A DNA stretch of 23,776 bases from Acetobacteraceae bacterium (GCA_027323595.1 DAHWBL010000324.1:1-23776); one strand, 5' to 3'. Counted from the stretch's first letter, positions 7,323 to 15,934 are shown. A program made the numbers and translations. The notes: generated by a model not told the origin, from the letters alone.

Positions 7323-8432
7323 TCAATAGACCACCACCGAACGGATCGATTCGCCGCGCTCCATCAGCGCGAACCCCTCATTGATCTGCTCCAGCTTCAG
7401 CGTGTGGGTGATCAGCGGATCGATCTCGATCTTGTTGTCCATGTACCAGTCCACGATCCGCGGCACGTCGGTCCGCCCACGCGCGCCACCGAAGGCCGAG
7501 CCGATCCACCGCCGCCCGGTCACCAGTTGGAAGGGCCTGGTGCTGATCTCCTGGCCGGACGCCGCGACACCGATGATGGTCGAGACCCCCCAGCCGCGAT
7601 GGCAGCATTCCAGCGCCTGGCGCATCAGCGTGATGTTGCCCACGCACTCGAACGAATAATCCGCCCCGCCGCCGGTCAACTCGACCAGATGCCCGACCAG
7701 ATCGCCCTTGATTTCCTTGGGGTTGACGAAATGCGTCATGCCGAACTGCCGCGCCATCGCCTCACGCTCGGGGTTGATATCGACACCCACGATCATGTCC
7801 GCGCCGACCAGCTTCGCCCCCTGGATGACGTTCAGCCCGATCCCGCCGAGCCCGAACACCACCACGTTCGCGCCCGGCTCCACCTTGGCGGTGAACAGCA
7901 CCGCGCCGATCCCGGTGGTGACGCCGCAGCCGATACAACAAATCTTGTCGAACGGCGCGTCAGGGCGAACCTTGGCCAGCGCGATCTCGGGCAGAACCGT
8001 ATAGTTCGCGAAGGTCGAACAGCCCATGTAATGCAGCACCGGGCGGCCCTTGTGGGAAAACCGGCTGGTGCCATCAGGCATCAGCCCGCGCCCCTGGGTC
8101 GCGCGGATGGCGGTGCACAAATTGGTCTTGCGGCTGAGGCAGGATTTGCAGCCGCGACATTCGGGCGTGTAGAGCGGGATCACATGGTCGCCGGGCTTGA
8201 GCGAACTCACCCCCGCCCCGACCTCAACCACCACCCCCGCGCCCTCATGGCCCAGGATCGCCGGAAACAGCCCTTCCGGATCGGCGCCGGAGAGGGTGTA
8301 TTTGTCGGTATGGCAAATGCCGGTCGCCTTGATCTCCACCAGCACCTCGCCGGCGCGCGGGCCGTCGAGCTGAACAGTGGTGACCTCAAGCGGCTTGCCG
8401 GCCTCAAAGGCGACGGCGGCGCGAACATCCAT
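7323..8432 (-). CDS. frmA: S-(hydroxymethyl)glutathione dehydrogenase / class III alcohol dehydrogenase
   Basis: A 369-residue zinc alcohol dehydrogenase of class III, which oxidises S-hydroxymethylglutathione (formaldehyde plus glutathione) to S-formylglutathione in the cytoplasm and can act as GSNO reductase. Catalytic zinc ligands C40, H62 and C169 are present, as is the structural zinc set C92, C95, C98, C106. GADPEG (49-54) and IRATQGRGLMPDGTSRF (109-125) are class III signatures, with R110 at the glutathione/fatty-acid-binding Arg. The NAD loop is GLGGIG (194-199). GAGGAG lies 7 nt before the ATG at 8432. It starts 11 bp after livF, so it is part of the liv operon, which implies that the imported substrate yields formaldehyde. 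No S-formylglutathione hydrolase (frmB/fghA) adjoins it. Confidence 0.94.
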   Translation of the reverse strand: MDVRAAVAFEAGKPLEVTTVQLDGPRAGEVLVEIKATGICHTDKYTLSGADPEGLFPAILGHEGAGVVVEVGAGVSSLKPGDHVIPLYTPECRGCKSCLSRKTNLCTAIRATQGRGLMPDGTSRFSHKGRPVLHYMGCSTFANYTVLPEIALAKVRPDAPFDKICCIGCGVTTGIGAVLFTAKVEPGANVVVFGLGGIGLNVIQGAKLVGADMIVGVDINPEREAMARQFGMTHFVNPKEIKGDLVGHLVELTGGGADYSFECVGNITLMRQALECCHRGWGVSTIIGVAASGQEISTRPFQLVTGRRWIGSAFGGARGRTDVPRIVDWYMDNKIEIDPLITHTLKLEQINEGFALMERGESIRSVVVY

Positions 8433-8443
8433 GATCGTACTCC

Positions 8444-9145
8444 TCAAACGCCCATATAGCGGGCGCGCAAATCCGGTTGGGCGAGGAATTCGGCCGAGCT
8501 GCCGTTCCACACCACCATGCCTTTTTCGACGATGAAATGCCGGTCGGCGATGCGCAGCAGATGATCAAGATTCTTGTCGATCACCAAAATCGCCTGGCCA
8601 CGCGCGCGCACCTGCTCAAGACAACGCCAGATCTCCAGCCGGATCAGCGGCGCGAGCCCCTCGGTCGCCTCATCGAGGATCAGCAGCCGCGGGTTCGTCA
8701 GCAGCGCCCGGCCGATCGCCAGCATCTGCTGCTCGCCACCCGAAAGCTGGTTGCCCCAGTTTTCGAGCCGCTCGGCCAGGCGCGGGAACAGCCCTACCAC
8801 CTTGTCGAAATCCCACGCATCGGCCACGCCGCTGCGGTTCGCCTGCGTCGCCAGCAGATTTTCGCGCACCGTCAAATTGGGGAAAATCCGCCGCCCCTCC
8901 GGCACCAGCCCCAGTCCGGCGCGCGCCACCTTGTGCGACGGCCACCCACGGATCGGCCGGCCCATGAAACTGATCTCGCCGGCCCGGCTCGGGATCATGC
9001 CCATCACCGACTTGATGGTGGTGGTCTTGCCCATGCCGTTGCGGCCCATCAGCGTCACCACTTCGCCCTCGCCGACACGAAACTCCATGCCGAACAGAAC
9101 CTGGCTCTGGCCGTACGCGGTTTGCAGCCCCTTCACCTCAAGCAT
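8444..9145 (-). CDS. livF: Branched-chain-type ABC transporter ATPase LivF
   Basis: A 233-residue nucleotide-binding subunit of a HAAT-family importer. Walker A is GRNGMGKT (34-41), the signature LSGGEQQ (134-140) and Walker B LLILDE (154-159). The VPEGRRIFPNLTVRENL stretch (81-97) is typical of LivF. Start ATG at 9145 has GGAGG six bases upstream and overlaps the end of livG by 8 bp; a longer in-frame start inside livG is rejected. It powers import with LivG, bound to the LivHM membrane pair. The cargo of such systems ranges from Leu/Ile/Val to amides, urea and aromatic acids; frmA directly behind it suggests a methyl-bearing compound. Confidence 0.94.
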   Translation of the reverse strand: MLEVKGLQTAYGQSQVLFGMEFRVGEGEVVTLMGRNGMGKTTTIKSVMGMIPSRAGEISFMGRPIRGWPSHKVARAGLGLVPEGRRIFPNLTVRENLLATQANRSGVADAWDFDKVVGLFPRLAERLENWGNQLSGGEQQMLAIGRALLTNPRLLILDEATEGLAPLIRLEIWRCLEQVRARGQAILVIDKNLDHLLRIADRHFIVEKGMVVWNGSSAEFLAQPDLRARYMGV

Positions 9146-9920
9146 TGGCGGCCTCCGCGGCGGCGGCTTCCTCGGCCTCGTCGCCAAGATAGGCGTGCTG
9201 CACTTCCGGATTGGCACGCACCTCGTCGGGCAGCCCGGTGGCGATCACCTTGCCATACACCAGCACCGAAATCCGGTCGGCCAGGGCAAACACCGCGTCC
9301 ATGTCGTGCTCGATCAGCAATATGGTATATCGGCGCTTCAAGGTTTGCAGAAAACTCACCATCCGCTGGCTTTCCTCGCGCCCCATGCCGGCCATCGGCT
9401 CATCGAGCAGCAGCAGCTTCGGCTCGGTGGCCAGCGCGATCGCCACTTCGAGCTGGCGCTGCTCACCGTGCGACAGCAACCCCGCCGGCACATCCGCGCG
9501 CGCCGCCAGATCGACCTGCTCCAGCACCCGCCGCGCCGGCATGATCAGCGCGGGATCGGTGCGCGCATTGCGCCAGAAATGAAACGAGTGCCCGAGCCGG
9601 GCCTGCACCGCCATGGCGACATTGTCGAGCGCGCTGAATTCCGGACAGATCGAGGTGATCTGAAACGACCGCACCAGCCCCAGCCGCGCGCGCCTGGGCA
9701 TCGGCAGGTCGGTGATGTCCTGGCCGTCGAAGCGCACTCGCCCCGCGGTCGGCGCCATTTCTCCCGACAATTGCGCCACCAGCGTGGTCTTGCCCGCGCC
9801 GTTCGGGCCGATGATGGCGTGCAGCTCGCCCGGCACCAGCGAGAGCGACACATGATCGGTCGCCACCAGCCCGCCAAAGCGCTTGACCAGGTCGGTGGTC
9901 TGCAAAATCGGCTCGGCCAT
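9138..9920 (-). CDS. livG: Branched-chain-type ABC transporter ATPase LivG
   Basis: A 260-residue ABC ATPase. Walker A is GPNGAGKT (38-45), the signature LSHGEQ (149-154) has the variant common in LivG (His for the first Gly), and Walker B is LLLLDEP (169-175). The protein ends in an Ala/Glu-rich tail (EAEEAAAAEAANA), longer than usual. Two close ATGs compete: 9926, overlapping the livM stop as ATGA, and 9920, which lies 7 bases after GGAGG; I chose 9920 for its spacing. It overlaps livF by 8 bp. It pairs with LivF as the heterodimeric motor of the importer. Confidence 0.93.
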   Translation of the reverse strand: MAEPILQTTDLVKRFGGLVATDHVSLSLVPGELHAIIGPNGAGKTTLVAQLSGEMAPTAGRVRFDGQDITDLPMPRRARLGLVRSFQITSICPEFSALDNVAMAVQARLGHSFHFWRNARTDPALIMPARRVLEQVDLAARADVPAGLLSHGEQRQLEVAIALATEPKLLLLDEPMAGMGREESQRMVSFLQTLKRRYTILLIEHDMDAVFALADRISVLVYGKVIATGLPDEVRANPEVQHAYLGDEAEEAAAAEAANA

Positions 9921-9922
9921 GT

Positions 9923-10915
9923 TCATACCTCCCTGCCGCGGACGACGAAGCCGAACAAGCCCGCCCGGGCGAACAATACCACCAAAATCAGGAACGGACC
10001 GAACACCACCGCCCAATGGGTGGTGTAGGAGCCGATCACCAGCCGCAGCAACAAATACGCCGCCGCCCCCAGCACCGGCCCGATCAGGCTGCCAAGCCCA
10101 CCCAGCACCACCATCGAGATCAGCTCGCCCGAGCGCGTCCAGGACAGATCGCCAGGGCTCACGAAAGTCTGATAATTGGCGAGCAGAATTCCGGCCACCC
10201 CGGCGAAGCCGCCGGCGATGACAAAGGCGGCGAGCCGGTACGGCCGGGTCGGCACCCCCACCGCGGCCAGCCGCCGTTCGTTCTGCCGCACCCCGCGCAG
10301 CACCATGCCAAAACGGCTGCCCACGATCGCGCGCATCGCCAGAAAACACAGCAGCAGCACGGCAAAACAAAAATAATAGAAATTCGTGTTGTCCGAGATG
10401 TCGAGCAACGGCAGCTCCGACCGACCGCCCATCGACAGCCCCTCATCGCTGCCATACAGCGTCCAACCGCTGAAGCCGTAATAGACCATCTGCGCGAAAG
10501 CCAGCGTGAGCATGAAGAACACGGTGCCCCCGGCCTGGGTGCAGACCAGCCCGATCAGCGCGGCCGCCAGCATCGACACCGCGATCGCCGCGGGCCAGGC
10601 GATCAGCGCGTTGGTGGTGCCCGGGATCAGCCCCAGGAACAGGCTGCCGTCGCCGGCGTGGAAATCGAGAATTCCCACGGTATATCCGGCAAGCCCGACA
10701 AAGGCCGCATGCCCGAAACTGACCAGCCCGCCATAGCCCAGGATCAGGTCCAGACTCATTGCGGCGAGCCCCATCGCCATGATCTGGATGAACTGGCGGA
10801 TCAGGAACGGCTCATGCAGCCAGCCCGCCAGCGGCGGGATCAGCGCGAGTACCGCGAAACACAGCGTCGTGGCGCCGCCGCGCCGCGACAAAAACGCCGA
10901 TGGCTTCTCAGACAT
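9923..10915 (-). CDS. livM: Branched-chain-type ABC transporter permease LivM
   Basis: A 330-residue inner-membrane protein with many hydrophobic segments. The LivM marks are LILGYGGLVSFGHAAFVGLAGY near residues 57-78, GVRQNERRLAAVGV (about 212-225), the family's EAA-like cytoplasmic loop, and VVLGGLGSLIGPVLGA near residues 270-285. It forms the translocation path with LivH. Its start overlaps the livH stop by 8 bp and its stop reaches the livG start, so expression is tightly coupled. No clear ribosome site precedes its ATG, which supports coupled translation. Confidence 0.93.
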   Translation of the reverse strand: MSEKPSAFLSRRGGATTLCFAVLALIPPLAGWLHEPFLIRQFIQIMAMGLAAMSLDLILGYGGLVSFGHAAFVGLAGYTVGILDFHAGDGSLFLGLIPGTTNALIAWPAAIAVSMLAAALIGLVCTQAGGTVFFMLTLAFAQMVYYGFSGWTLYGSDEGLSMGGRSELPLLDISDNTNFYYFCFAVLLLCFLAMRAIVGSRFGMVLRGVRQNERRLAAVGVPTRPYRLAAFVIAGGFAGVAGILLANYQTFVSPGDLSWTRSGELISMVVLGGLGSLIGPVLGAAAYLLLRLVIGSYTTHWAVVFGPFLILVVLFARAGLFGFVVRGREV

Positions 10916-11771
10916 TGGCCGGCAGCAACCCGCGCGGACGAACGAACAGCAATCCGGCCATCAGCACATAGATGCAGATTTGCCCGACCGACGCCGGCAG
11001 CAACACCCGCGCGTAGGTGTCCACGATGCCCACCAGCAGCGACGCCGCGAGCGCGCCGCGCACCGAGCCGATGCCGCCGATCACGATCACCACCAGCGTC
11101 AGGATCACGATGCCGTCACCCATGCCCACCTGCACCGAATAGATCGGCGCGGCCATGATGCCGGCGAGCCCCGCCAGCGCGGCACCAAGCCCGAACACCA
11201 GCGTGAACAACGTCTTGATGTCCACCCCCAGCGCCGCGACCATGCCCCGATCGGACGCACCGGCACGGATCAACATGCCGATGCGGGTGCGGGTGATCAG
11301 CACATAAAGCAAACCGGCCACCACCAGGCCCGCGATGATCACCGCGAGGCGAAAGGTGGGATAGGTCAGGCCAGGGATGAAACTGATCGTGCCATTGAGA
11401 AAATCCGGCAGCTTCATGCGCAGGCTGGCCGGCCCCCAGATGATCTTGGCGATCTCGTTGAGAAACAGGATCAGCCCGAAGGTGCACAGCACCTGGTCCA
11501 GACGCGGGCGCGAATACAGCGTGCGCAGCGTGCTCATCTCCATCGCGATCCCCACGATCGCGGTCGCCGGGATCGCCAGCACCACCGCCCACAGATAGGA
11601 GCCGGTCCATTGCTGGACCGACACGCCGATGAACGCGCCGAGCATATACAGCGACCCGTGCGCCAGATTGATCAGATTGACGATGCCAAACACCAGCGTC
11701 AGCCCGGCCGCCATCAAAAACAGCATCAGGCCGAACTGGATGCCGTTGAGGAGTTGCTGAACCAGCAGCAT
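10908..11771 (-). CDS. livH: Branched-chain-type ABC transporter permease LivH
   Basis: A 287-residue membrane permease. N-terminal LLNGIQFGLMLFLMAAGLTLVFGIVNLINLAHG and C-terminal VVIVIGGIGSVRGALAASLLVGIVD are standard LivH segments; GAFIG and the final VRPRGLLPANV also match. GGAAGG lies 9 bases before the ATG. It starts 23 bp after the binding-protein gene, so the operon order is livK-livH-livM-livG-livF. It sits in the inner membrane and makes the pore with LivM. Confidence 0.93.
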   Translation of the reverse strand: MLLVQQLLNGIQFGLMLFLMAAGLTLVFGIVNLINLAHGSLYMLGAFIGVSVQQWTGSYLWAVVLAIPATAIVGIAMEMSTLRTLYSRPRLDQVLCTFGLILFLNEIAKIIWGPASLRMKLPDFLNGTISFIPGLTYPTFRLAVIIAGLVVAGLLYVLITRTRIGMLIRAGASDRGMVAALGVDIKTLFTLVFGLGAALAGLAGIMAAPIYSVQVGMGDGIVILTLVVIVIGGIGSVRGALAASLLVGIVDTYARVLLPASVGQICIYVLMAGLLFVRPRGLLPANV

Positions 11772-11794
11772 CGCGAAATGCCTTCCAGCCTCGA

Positions 11795-12970
11795 TCAGCC
11801 GCCGGTCATCTTGCAGTCTTTGGCGTAGACATCGACATAATCGTGCAGCACCACGACCGGGTTGGCCATGATCGGCTTGCCGGCGGCGTTCTTGGCCACG
11901 GTGGCGACGTAGTAATCCTCCACCGGCATGTTGTTCACGCCGAACCGGAAGGGCTTGCCGGTCACCTGCACGAACTGCGCGGTCTTGATGGCATGGCGCA
12001 GCGCGTCCTTGTCCTCGATCTTGCCGCCGAGCGATTTCACCGCGGCATCCAGGATCAGCGCCACGTTATAGGCCGCGGCTGCCTGCGAGGACGGAATCTT
12101 GCCATAGGCGGCGACGAAATCATCGACGAACTTCTTGTTGATCGGCGCATCGATGCTCTCGGTCCAGTTGGCGCCGATGGGAATGCCCAGCGCCAGATCG
12201 CCCAGCCCCGGCAGGTTAGCCTGGTCGAGCGCGTTCATCGTGTACAGCGGCACCTTGTCCTTCATCCCGGCCTGGTTCCACTGCTGGATGAAATTGGATT
12301 CCTGCCCGGCGGGGAAGAAGATGAACAGCGCCTTGGGCGCGGCGGCCTGAATCTCGGAGATTTCGGCGGCGAAATCCATCTGCGTCATCTGGGTGTATTT
12401 TTCAGCCACCACCTTGCCGGTGAAGTGGCGCTTCACGCCCGCCAGCATGTCCCGGCCGGCCTGAATCTGCGGGGCGAGCAGATACACGTCCTCCACTTTG
12501 CGATCGGCCAGATACTGGCCGGTGGCCTCGGCCAGGGCGTCGTTCTGCCAGCCGACGGAGAAGAAATACGGATCACACTGCCGCCCGGCCAGCACCGAGG
12601 GGCCAGGCCCGCCGGAAATAAGGGGAATCTTGGCCTCGCGGGTGATCTTGTTGACCCCCAGCAAGGTGGTCGTCAGCGCCGGGCCGGTGATCACGTCCAC
12701 CCGGTCGCGCTCGACCATCCTGGTCGCCTGCTGGATCGCCACGTCGGTCTTGTTCTCGTCGTCGCCGGTCACGATCTCCACCGGCAGGCCGCCCAATTTG
12801 CCGCCCAGATGCTGCAACCCGAGCTTGAACCCGTCGGTTTCCATCTCGCCATAGGCGGCCTCGGAACCGGTATAGGTGGTGACCAAACCGACCTTGATTT
12901 TATCGGCCGCCCAGCCCGCGCTCGGCGCGACGGCCAGGATGGTGGCTAGAAGCAGGCCGGTGCGACGCAT
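11795..12970 (-). CDS. livK: Periplasmic binding protein of the branched-chain-type importer (Peripla_BP_6)
   Basis: A 391-residue exported protein. Residues 1-22 form a Sec signal peptide (RR, hydrophobic LLLATILAVA, cleavage near GWAA/D). The mature part starts KIKVGLVTTYTGSEAAYG, the typical first strand of type I binding proteins, followed by GLPVEIVTGDDENKTDVAIQQA and VDVITGPALTT. A longer frame begins at 13036, but GGGGG about 10 bases before the ATG at 12970 and the signal peptide fix the start. It leads the operon and captures substrate for LivHMGF. The ligand is unknown; sequence style resembles binding proteins for amides or aromatic acids as much as for amino acids, so the livK symbol marks position rather than ligand. 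Confidence 0.9.
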   Translation of the reverse strand: MRRTGLLLATILAVAPSAGWAADKIKVGLVTTYTGSEAAYGEMETDGFKLGLQHLGGKLGGLPVEIVTGDDENKTDVAIQQATRMVERDRVDVITGPALTTTLLGVNKITREAKIPLISGGPGPSVLAGRQCDPYFFSVGWQNDALAEATGQYLADRKVEDVYLLAPQIQAGRDMLAGVKRHFTGKVVAEKYTQMTQMDFAAEISEIQAAAPKALFIFFPAGQESNFIQQWNQAGMKDKVPLYTMNALDQANLPGLGDLALGIPIGANWTESIDAPINKKFVDDFVAAYGKIPSSQAAAAYNVALILDAAVKSLGGKIEDKDALRHAIKTAQFVQVTGKPFRFGVNNMPVEDYYVATVAKNAAGKPIMANPVVVLHDYVDVYAKDCKMTGG

Positions 12971-13070
12971 CTGACTATTTCCCCCACAATGCCCATCGAC
13001 GGGCGGATTGCCTGACCACCTCATTGCATAATCCACCCAGCGAAGAAAGAGCGCGACCGATGCCCCGCCC

Positions 13071-14195
13071 TCAGTGGCGCACCAGCGCCAACACGATCTC
13101 GGCGACGATCAGCCCGACGATGGCGATCTCCATCACCGCCGAACGGCTGTCGGACGCCTCGTCATAAAGCGCCGTATAGATGTCGCGGATGATCGCCAGC
13201 TTGCGATCGACCGCGGCGTTGAGCCGTGGCACGCGAAACAGATCGAGCGCCGCAGCATAGACCCGCGCGAGATACACGTCCTCGGTCACCTGCAACGCAT
13301 TATCCACCTTCTCGGTCAGTTCGGTGACCTCGGCGACCAGCGTGGTGAATTGCTGCGCCAGCCGCGCATAGCGTCGCGCCGAAAGCCAGGCCGCCGCGCC
13401 GCGCGCCGAACTCACGCGCTCGTACCTGCGCGGCAACTCGAAATCCAGCAGTTCGTCGTAATAGCGCATCTCCAGAAGCTGCGCGTTCGCCACCTCCAGC
13501 ACATCCGCCACATCGGTGTCCCCGCGCGGCTCGACGATCAACGCCCGATCCCAGCTCAGCGCGACCAGATCGTTCGGAAAATACGAAAACCGCGCCCGCA
13601 GCAGATCCGCCCGCGCGCCCTCGGACAGCCGCGCATTCTCCCCCGAGAGAAGCCGCGCCAGATCCACCCGGTCCTGCAACGATGCCGCGGTCAGATTTTC
13701 GCCGAACGCGGTCACCACCGCCAGCAGATAATCCTCATGGATCAGCCAGTTGATCGGCCGACGCAGCGCCGGACCGAAAATGCGCTGCACCTCCCCGGCG
13801 GCGCGCGCCCATAGCGGGTTATCAGGATCGGCCGCCAGCGCGATCGCGTTGCAGTGCCCGACAAACCCATCCCACGGACCGGCCGGTGCCTCGACCCGCA
13901 GCGACAGGCTGACCACGCCGAAATCGAACAGCCGCGCGGTCATGCTCGCCGGCCACCGCCCGTCCGCGCCCTCCAGGATCATTGGCGGCAACGGCACCGT
14001 CAGCGGCGGCACGCCGAAACTCATCGCCTTGGGCGGGGTGGCCTGCAACCGCGCGCGCGAGCTTGCCGGCCGCTCCTGGCCCGCCCACAGCGCCTCGGCC
14101 TGTTTCAGATCGATTTCATAGGCAAGCTCATAAAGCCGTTGGGCGATCGTGTGCCCCGCGGCAACGAAGGGCTCGGTGCCTAGCTCCTCCGCCAC
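13071..14195 (-). CDS. Tentative RMD1/DUF155-like protein with C-terminal membrane anchor
   Basis: A 374-residue protein if begun at the GTG at 14195, 16 bp inside the end of the ABC permease gene; the upstream part of the open frame is only permease read in another frame. Visible segments: RLFDFGVVSLSLRV (88-101), a middle part with FSYFPNDLVALSWDRALIVE, ANAQLLEMRYYDELLDFELP, a long helical, probably coiled-coil stretch (LAQQFTTLVAEVTELTEKV), and a hydrophobic C-terminus (last 20 residues, IAIVGLIVAEIVLALV) that would insert as one membrane helix. FD(F/Y)GVV early, a helical body and a terminal transmembrane helix match the RMD1/YagE (DUF155) layout, known mainly from eukaryotic mitochondria. 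I am sure it is a gene, much less sure of the family. No signal peptide, so the body is cytoplasmic. Confidence 0.65.
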   Translation of the reverse strand: MAEELGTEPFVAAGHTIAQRLYELAYEIDLKQAEALWAGQERPASSRARLQATPPKAMSFGVPPLTVPLPPMILEGADGRWPASMTARLFDFGVVSLSLRVEAPAGPWDGFVGHCNAIALAADPDNPLWARAAGEVQRIFGPALRRPINWLIHEDYLLAVVTAFGENLTAASLQDRVDLARLLSGENARLSEGARADLLRARFSYFPNDLVALSWDRALIVEPRGDTDVADVLEVANAQLLEMRYYDELLDFELPRRYERVSSARGAAAWLSARRYARLAQQFTTLVAEVTELTEKVDNALQVTEDVYLARVYAAALDLFRVPRLNAAVDRKLAIIRDIYTALYDEASDSRSAVMEIAIVGLIVAEIVLALVRH

Positions 14196-14998
14196 GGCAC
14201 CAGCACCCGCTCCAGCTCGTTCAGCAGCAGCGTCAACACGAAGCCGATGATCGCGATGACGAACAGCCCGACATACATCTGCTCGACCGAGAAGGTCTCC
14301 CATGCGCTCCAGATCATGTATCCCAGCCCGCTTTTCGCCCCGACCATCTCGGCGATGGCGATCAGCACAAGCCCCATGCCAACGCCCAGCCGCACCCCGG
14401 TCATGATCACCGGCATCGCGCCGGGCAGCGCGATTGTGCGGAACATGCTCCACCGCGAGGCGTGGAAATTATGCCCCACATCGAGAAAAATCTTGTCGAT
14501 GCCAAGCACCCCGGTGGTCGCGTTGATCACCACCGGAAAAAACACCCCGATCGCCACCATGAATATCTTCGACGGCTCGCCCAGCCCGAACACCAGAAGT
14601 GCGAGCGGCAATATGGAGCTTTTCGGAATCGGATAGGTCGCGGCAATCAGCGGCTCGACGATCACCCGCAACCCGCGGCTGAGCCCCATCGCGATGCCCA
14701 GCAGCAGCGCCGGAATGCCGCCGGCAAGACAGCCCCAGAACAGGCGTTGCAGGCTGGCCGCGGTGTTGGCCCACAGTTCGCCGCTGCGCACCAGCTCCAT
14801 GAAGGTCCCGCCGATCGAGCTGGGGGCAGGGAAAAACCGTGTGTCGATCAGCCCGAACCGCGCCGCGATCTCCCAGATCAGCAACAGCCCGAGCGGCGAG
14901 ACGATCGCCATCACCCGCTCGCGCGCCTTCTCGGTGAACAGCGGCGCCGAACGCTTCACCAGCTTCGGCGCGGTGGTGGTGGTCGTGGTAGTGGACAT
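14180..14998 (-). CDS. ABC transporter permease, taurine/nitrate/sulfonate type (SsuC/TauC/NrtB-like)
   Basis: A 272-residue BPD_transp_1 inner-membrane permease. About six hydrophobic segments are visible; the cytoplasmic coupling loop reads HASRWSMFRTIALPGAMPVIMTGVRLGVG with the family's EAA-type ALPGA...G core. FFPAPSSIGGTFMEL near residues 55-69 is typical of this subgroup. The N-terminus has an odd run of seven Thr (residues 3-9). It begins 3 bp after the ATPase gene and overlaps the RMD1-like gene. Together with the ATPase and the divergent binding protein it makes a complete importer; the substrate (sulfonate, nitrate, pyrimidine or aromatic) cannot be told. Confidence 0.92.
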   Translation of the reverse strand: MSTTTTTTTAPKLVKRSAPLFTEKARERVMAIVSPLGLLLIWEIAARFGLIDTRFFPAPSSIGGTFMELVRSGELWANTAASLQRLFWGCLAGGIPALLLGIAMGLSRGLRVIVEPLIAATYPIPKSSILPLALLVFGLGEPSKIFMVAIGVFFPVVINATTGVLGIDKIFLDVGHNFHASRWSMFRTIALPGAMPVIMTGVRLGVGMGLVLIAIAEMVGAKSGLGYMIWSAWETFSVEQMYVGLFVIAIIGFVLTLLLNELERVLVPWRRS

Positions 14999-15001
14999 CG
15001 A

Positions 15002-15832
15002 TCAGCCCTCCCCTTCGGCCTGGCGCTTGGCGCGGTTGACCTCGTCGCGCAGGCTCGACCAGATCGTATGCACCAGCTCGGCATAGACCGGGCTGCGCTG
15101 CAACTCCAACACATCGCGCGGCCGCGGCAGCGTGACATCGACGAAATTCTTGATCCGCCCAGGCTGGGCGGTCATCACCATGATCCGATCGCCCAGGATC
15201 ACCGCCTCATCGACGCTGTGGGTGATGAACACCACGGTCTTGCGGTGCTCCTCCCAGATGCGCAACAATTCTTCCTGCAACAGCAGCTTGTTCTGCGCGT
15301 CGAGCGCGCTGAACGGCTCATCCATCAGCAGGATTTCAGGATCATTGGCAAACGCGCGCGCGATCGACACGCGCTGGCGCATGCCGCCGGACAATTGATG
15401 CGGATAGGATTTGGCAAAGCGCCGCAGCCCGGTGCGATCCAGATAATGGCCGACCACCTCGGCGATCTCGGCCTTCGGCGCGCCGCGCATGCGCAGGCCA
15501 TAAGCCGCGTTGTCCCACACGTTCATCCACGGAAAAATCGAATCGCCCTGGAACACCATCGAATTGCCCGGTCGGCCCGCGGCCGGCGCGATGGTCTCGA
15601 TGCGGCCCTCGCTCGGCTTGTCGAGCCCGGCCAGAATGCGCAGCAGGGTGGTCTTGCCACAGCCCGACGGGCCGACGATGACGAAAAATTGTCCGCGCGG
15701 GATTTCCAACGACAGATGGTCGATCGCGACGAACGGGCCATAGCGCTTGACCAGGCCATCGATGCGGATCGCCGCCGTTTGCGCCTGCCCGGCACCGATC
15801 GCCCCGCCCGTGTCCGCCAACGCCACCTCCAT
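15002..15832 (-). CDS. ABC transporter ATPase, taurine/nitrate/sulfonate type (SsuB/TauB/NrtD-like)
   Basis: A 276-residue ABC ATPase with Walker A GPSGCGKT (54-61), signature LSGGMRQR (147-154), Walker B LLMDEP (168-173) and the H-loop in VFITHSVDEA. MVFQGDSIFPWMNVWDN (92-108) and the GRIKNFVDVTLPRPRD tail are hallmarks of the SsuB/TauB group. ATGs at 15865 and 15832 are in frame; AAGGGG precedes the second by about six bases, and a promoter-like element covers the first, so 15832 is preferred. It is divergent from the binding-protein gene across a 135-bp gap and co-directional with the permease, 3 bp away. Confidence 0.93.
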   Translation of the reverse strand: MEVALADTGGAIGAGQAQTAAIRIDGLVKRYGPFVAIDHLSLEIPRGQFFVIVGPSGCGKTTLLRILAGLDKPSEGRIETIAPAAGRPGNSMVFQGDSIFPWMNVWDNAAYGLRMRGAPKAEIAEVVGHYLDRTGLRRFAKSYPHQLSGGMRQRVSIARAFANDPEILLMDEPFSALDAQNKLLLQEELLRIWEEHRKTVVFITHSVDEAVILGDRIMVMTAQPGRIKNFVDVTLPRPRDVLELQRSPVYAELVHTIWSSLRDEVNRAKRQAEGEG

Positions 15833-15860
15833 CGTCCGCCCCTTCTGTCCTTGCGCAGCA

Positions 15861-15889
15861 TCCATAGCGAAGCACCGCGACAACACCAA
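15861..15889 (-). promoter_or_regulatory. Possible sigma-70-like promoter for the ATPase-permease-RMD1-like operon
   Basis: Read on the minus strand, TTGGTG (15889-15884) and TATGGA (15866-15861) are separated by 17 bases, matching the -35/-10 layout with 3 and 4 consensus bases. Transcription would begin about 15854, downstream of the first ATG (15865), which agrees with translation starting at 15832. This is pattern matching only, and such matches occur by chance. Confidence 0.3.
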
Positions 15890-15905
15890 GCGTCTTGCGG
15901 CCTGC

Positions 15906-15934
15906 TTGCAGCACCTGCCGCCAGCCGGCATGAT
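15906..15934 (+). promoter_or_regulatory. Possible sigma-70-like promoter for the NMT1/SsuA-type binding protein
   Basis: TTGCAG (15906-15911), a 17-base spacer and CATGAT (15929-15934) lie 33 bases before the start codon at 15968, in the divergent gap with the ATPase gene. Placement is sensible but the consensus match is modest. Confidence 0.3.

Noticed and set aside
6156..8459. A 767-codon plus-strand frame
   Set aside because: Antisense to the reductase and frmA genes, which have clear domains and ribosome sites; the plus-strand translation has none.
14196..14453. N-terminal extension of the RMD1-like frame
   Set aside because: It is the permease gene read in another frame; its Arg/His/Asp-rich composition shows it is not coding.
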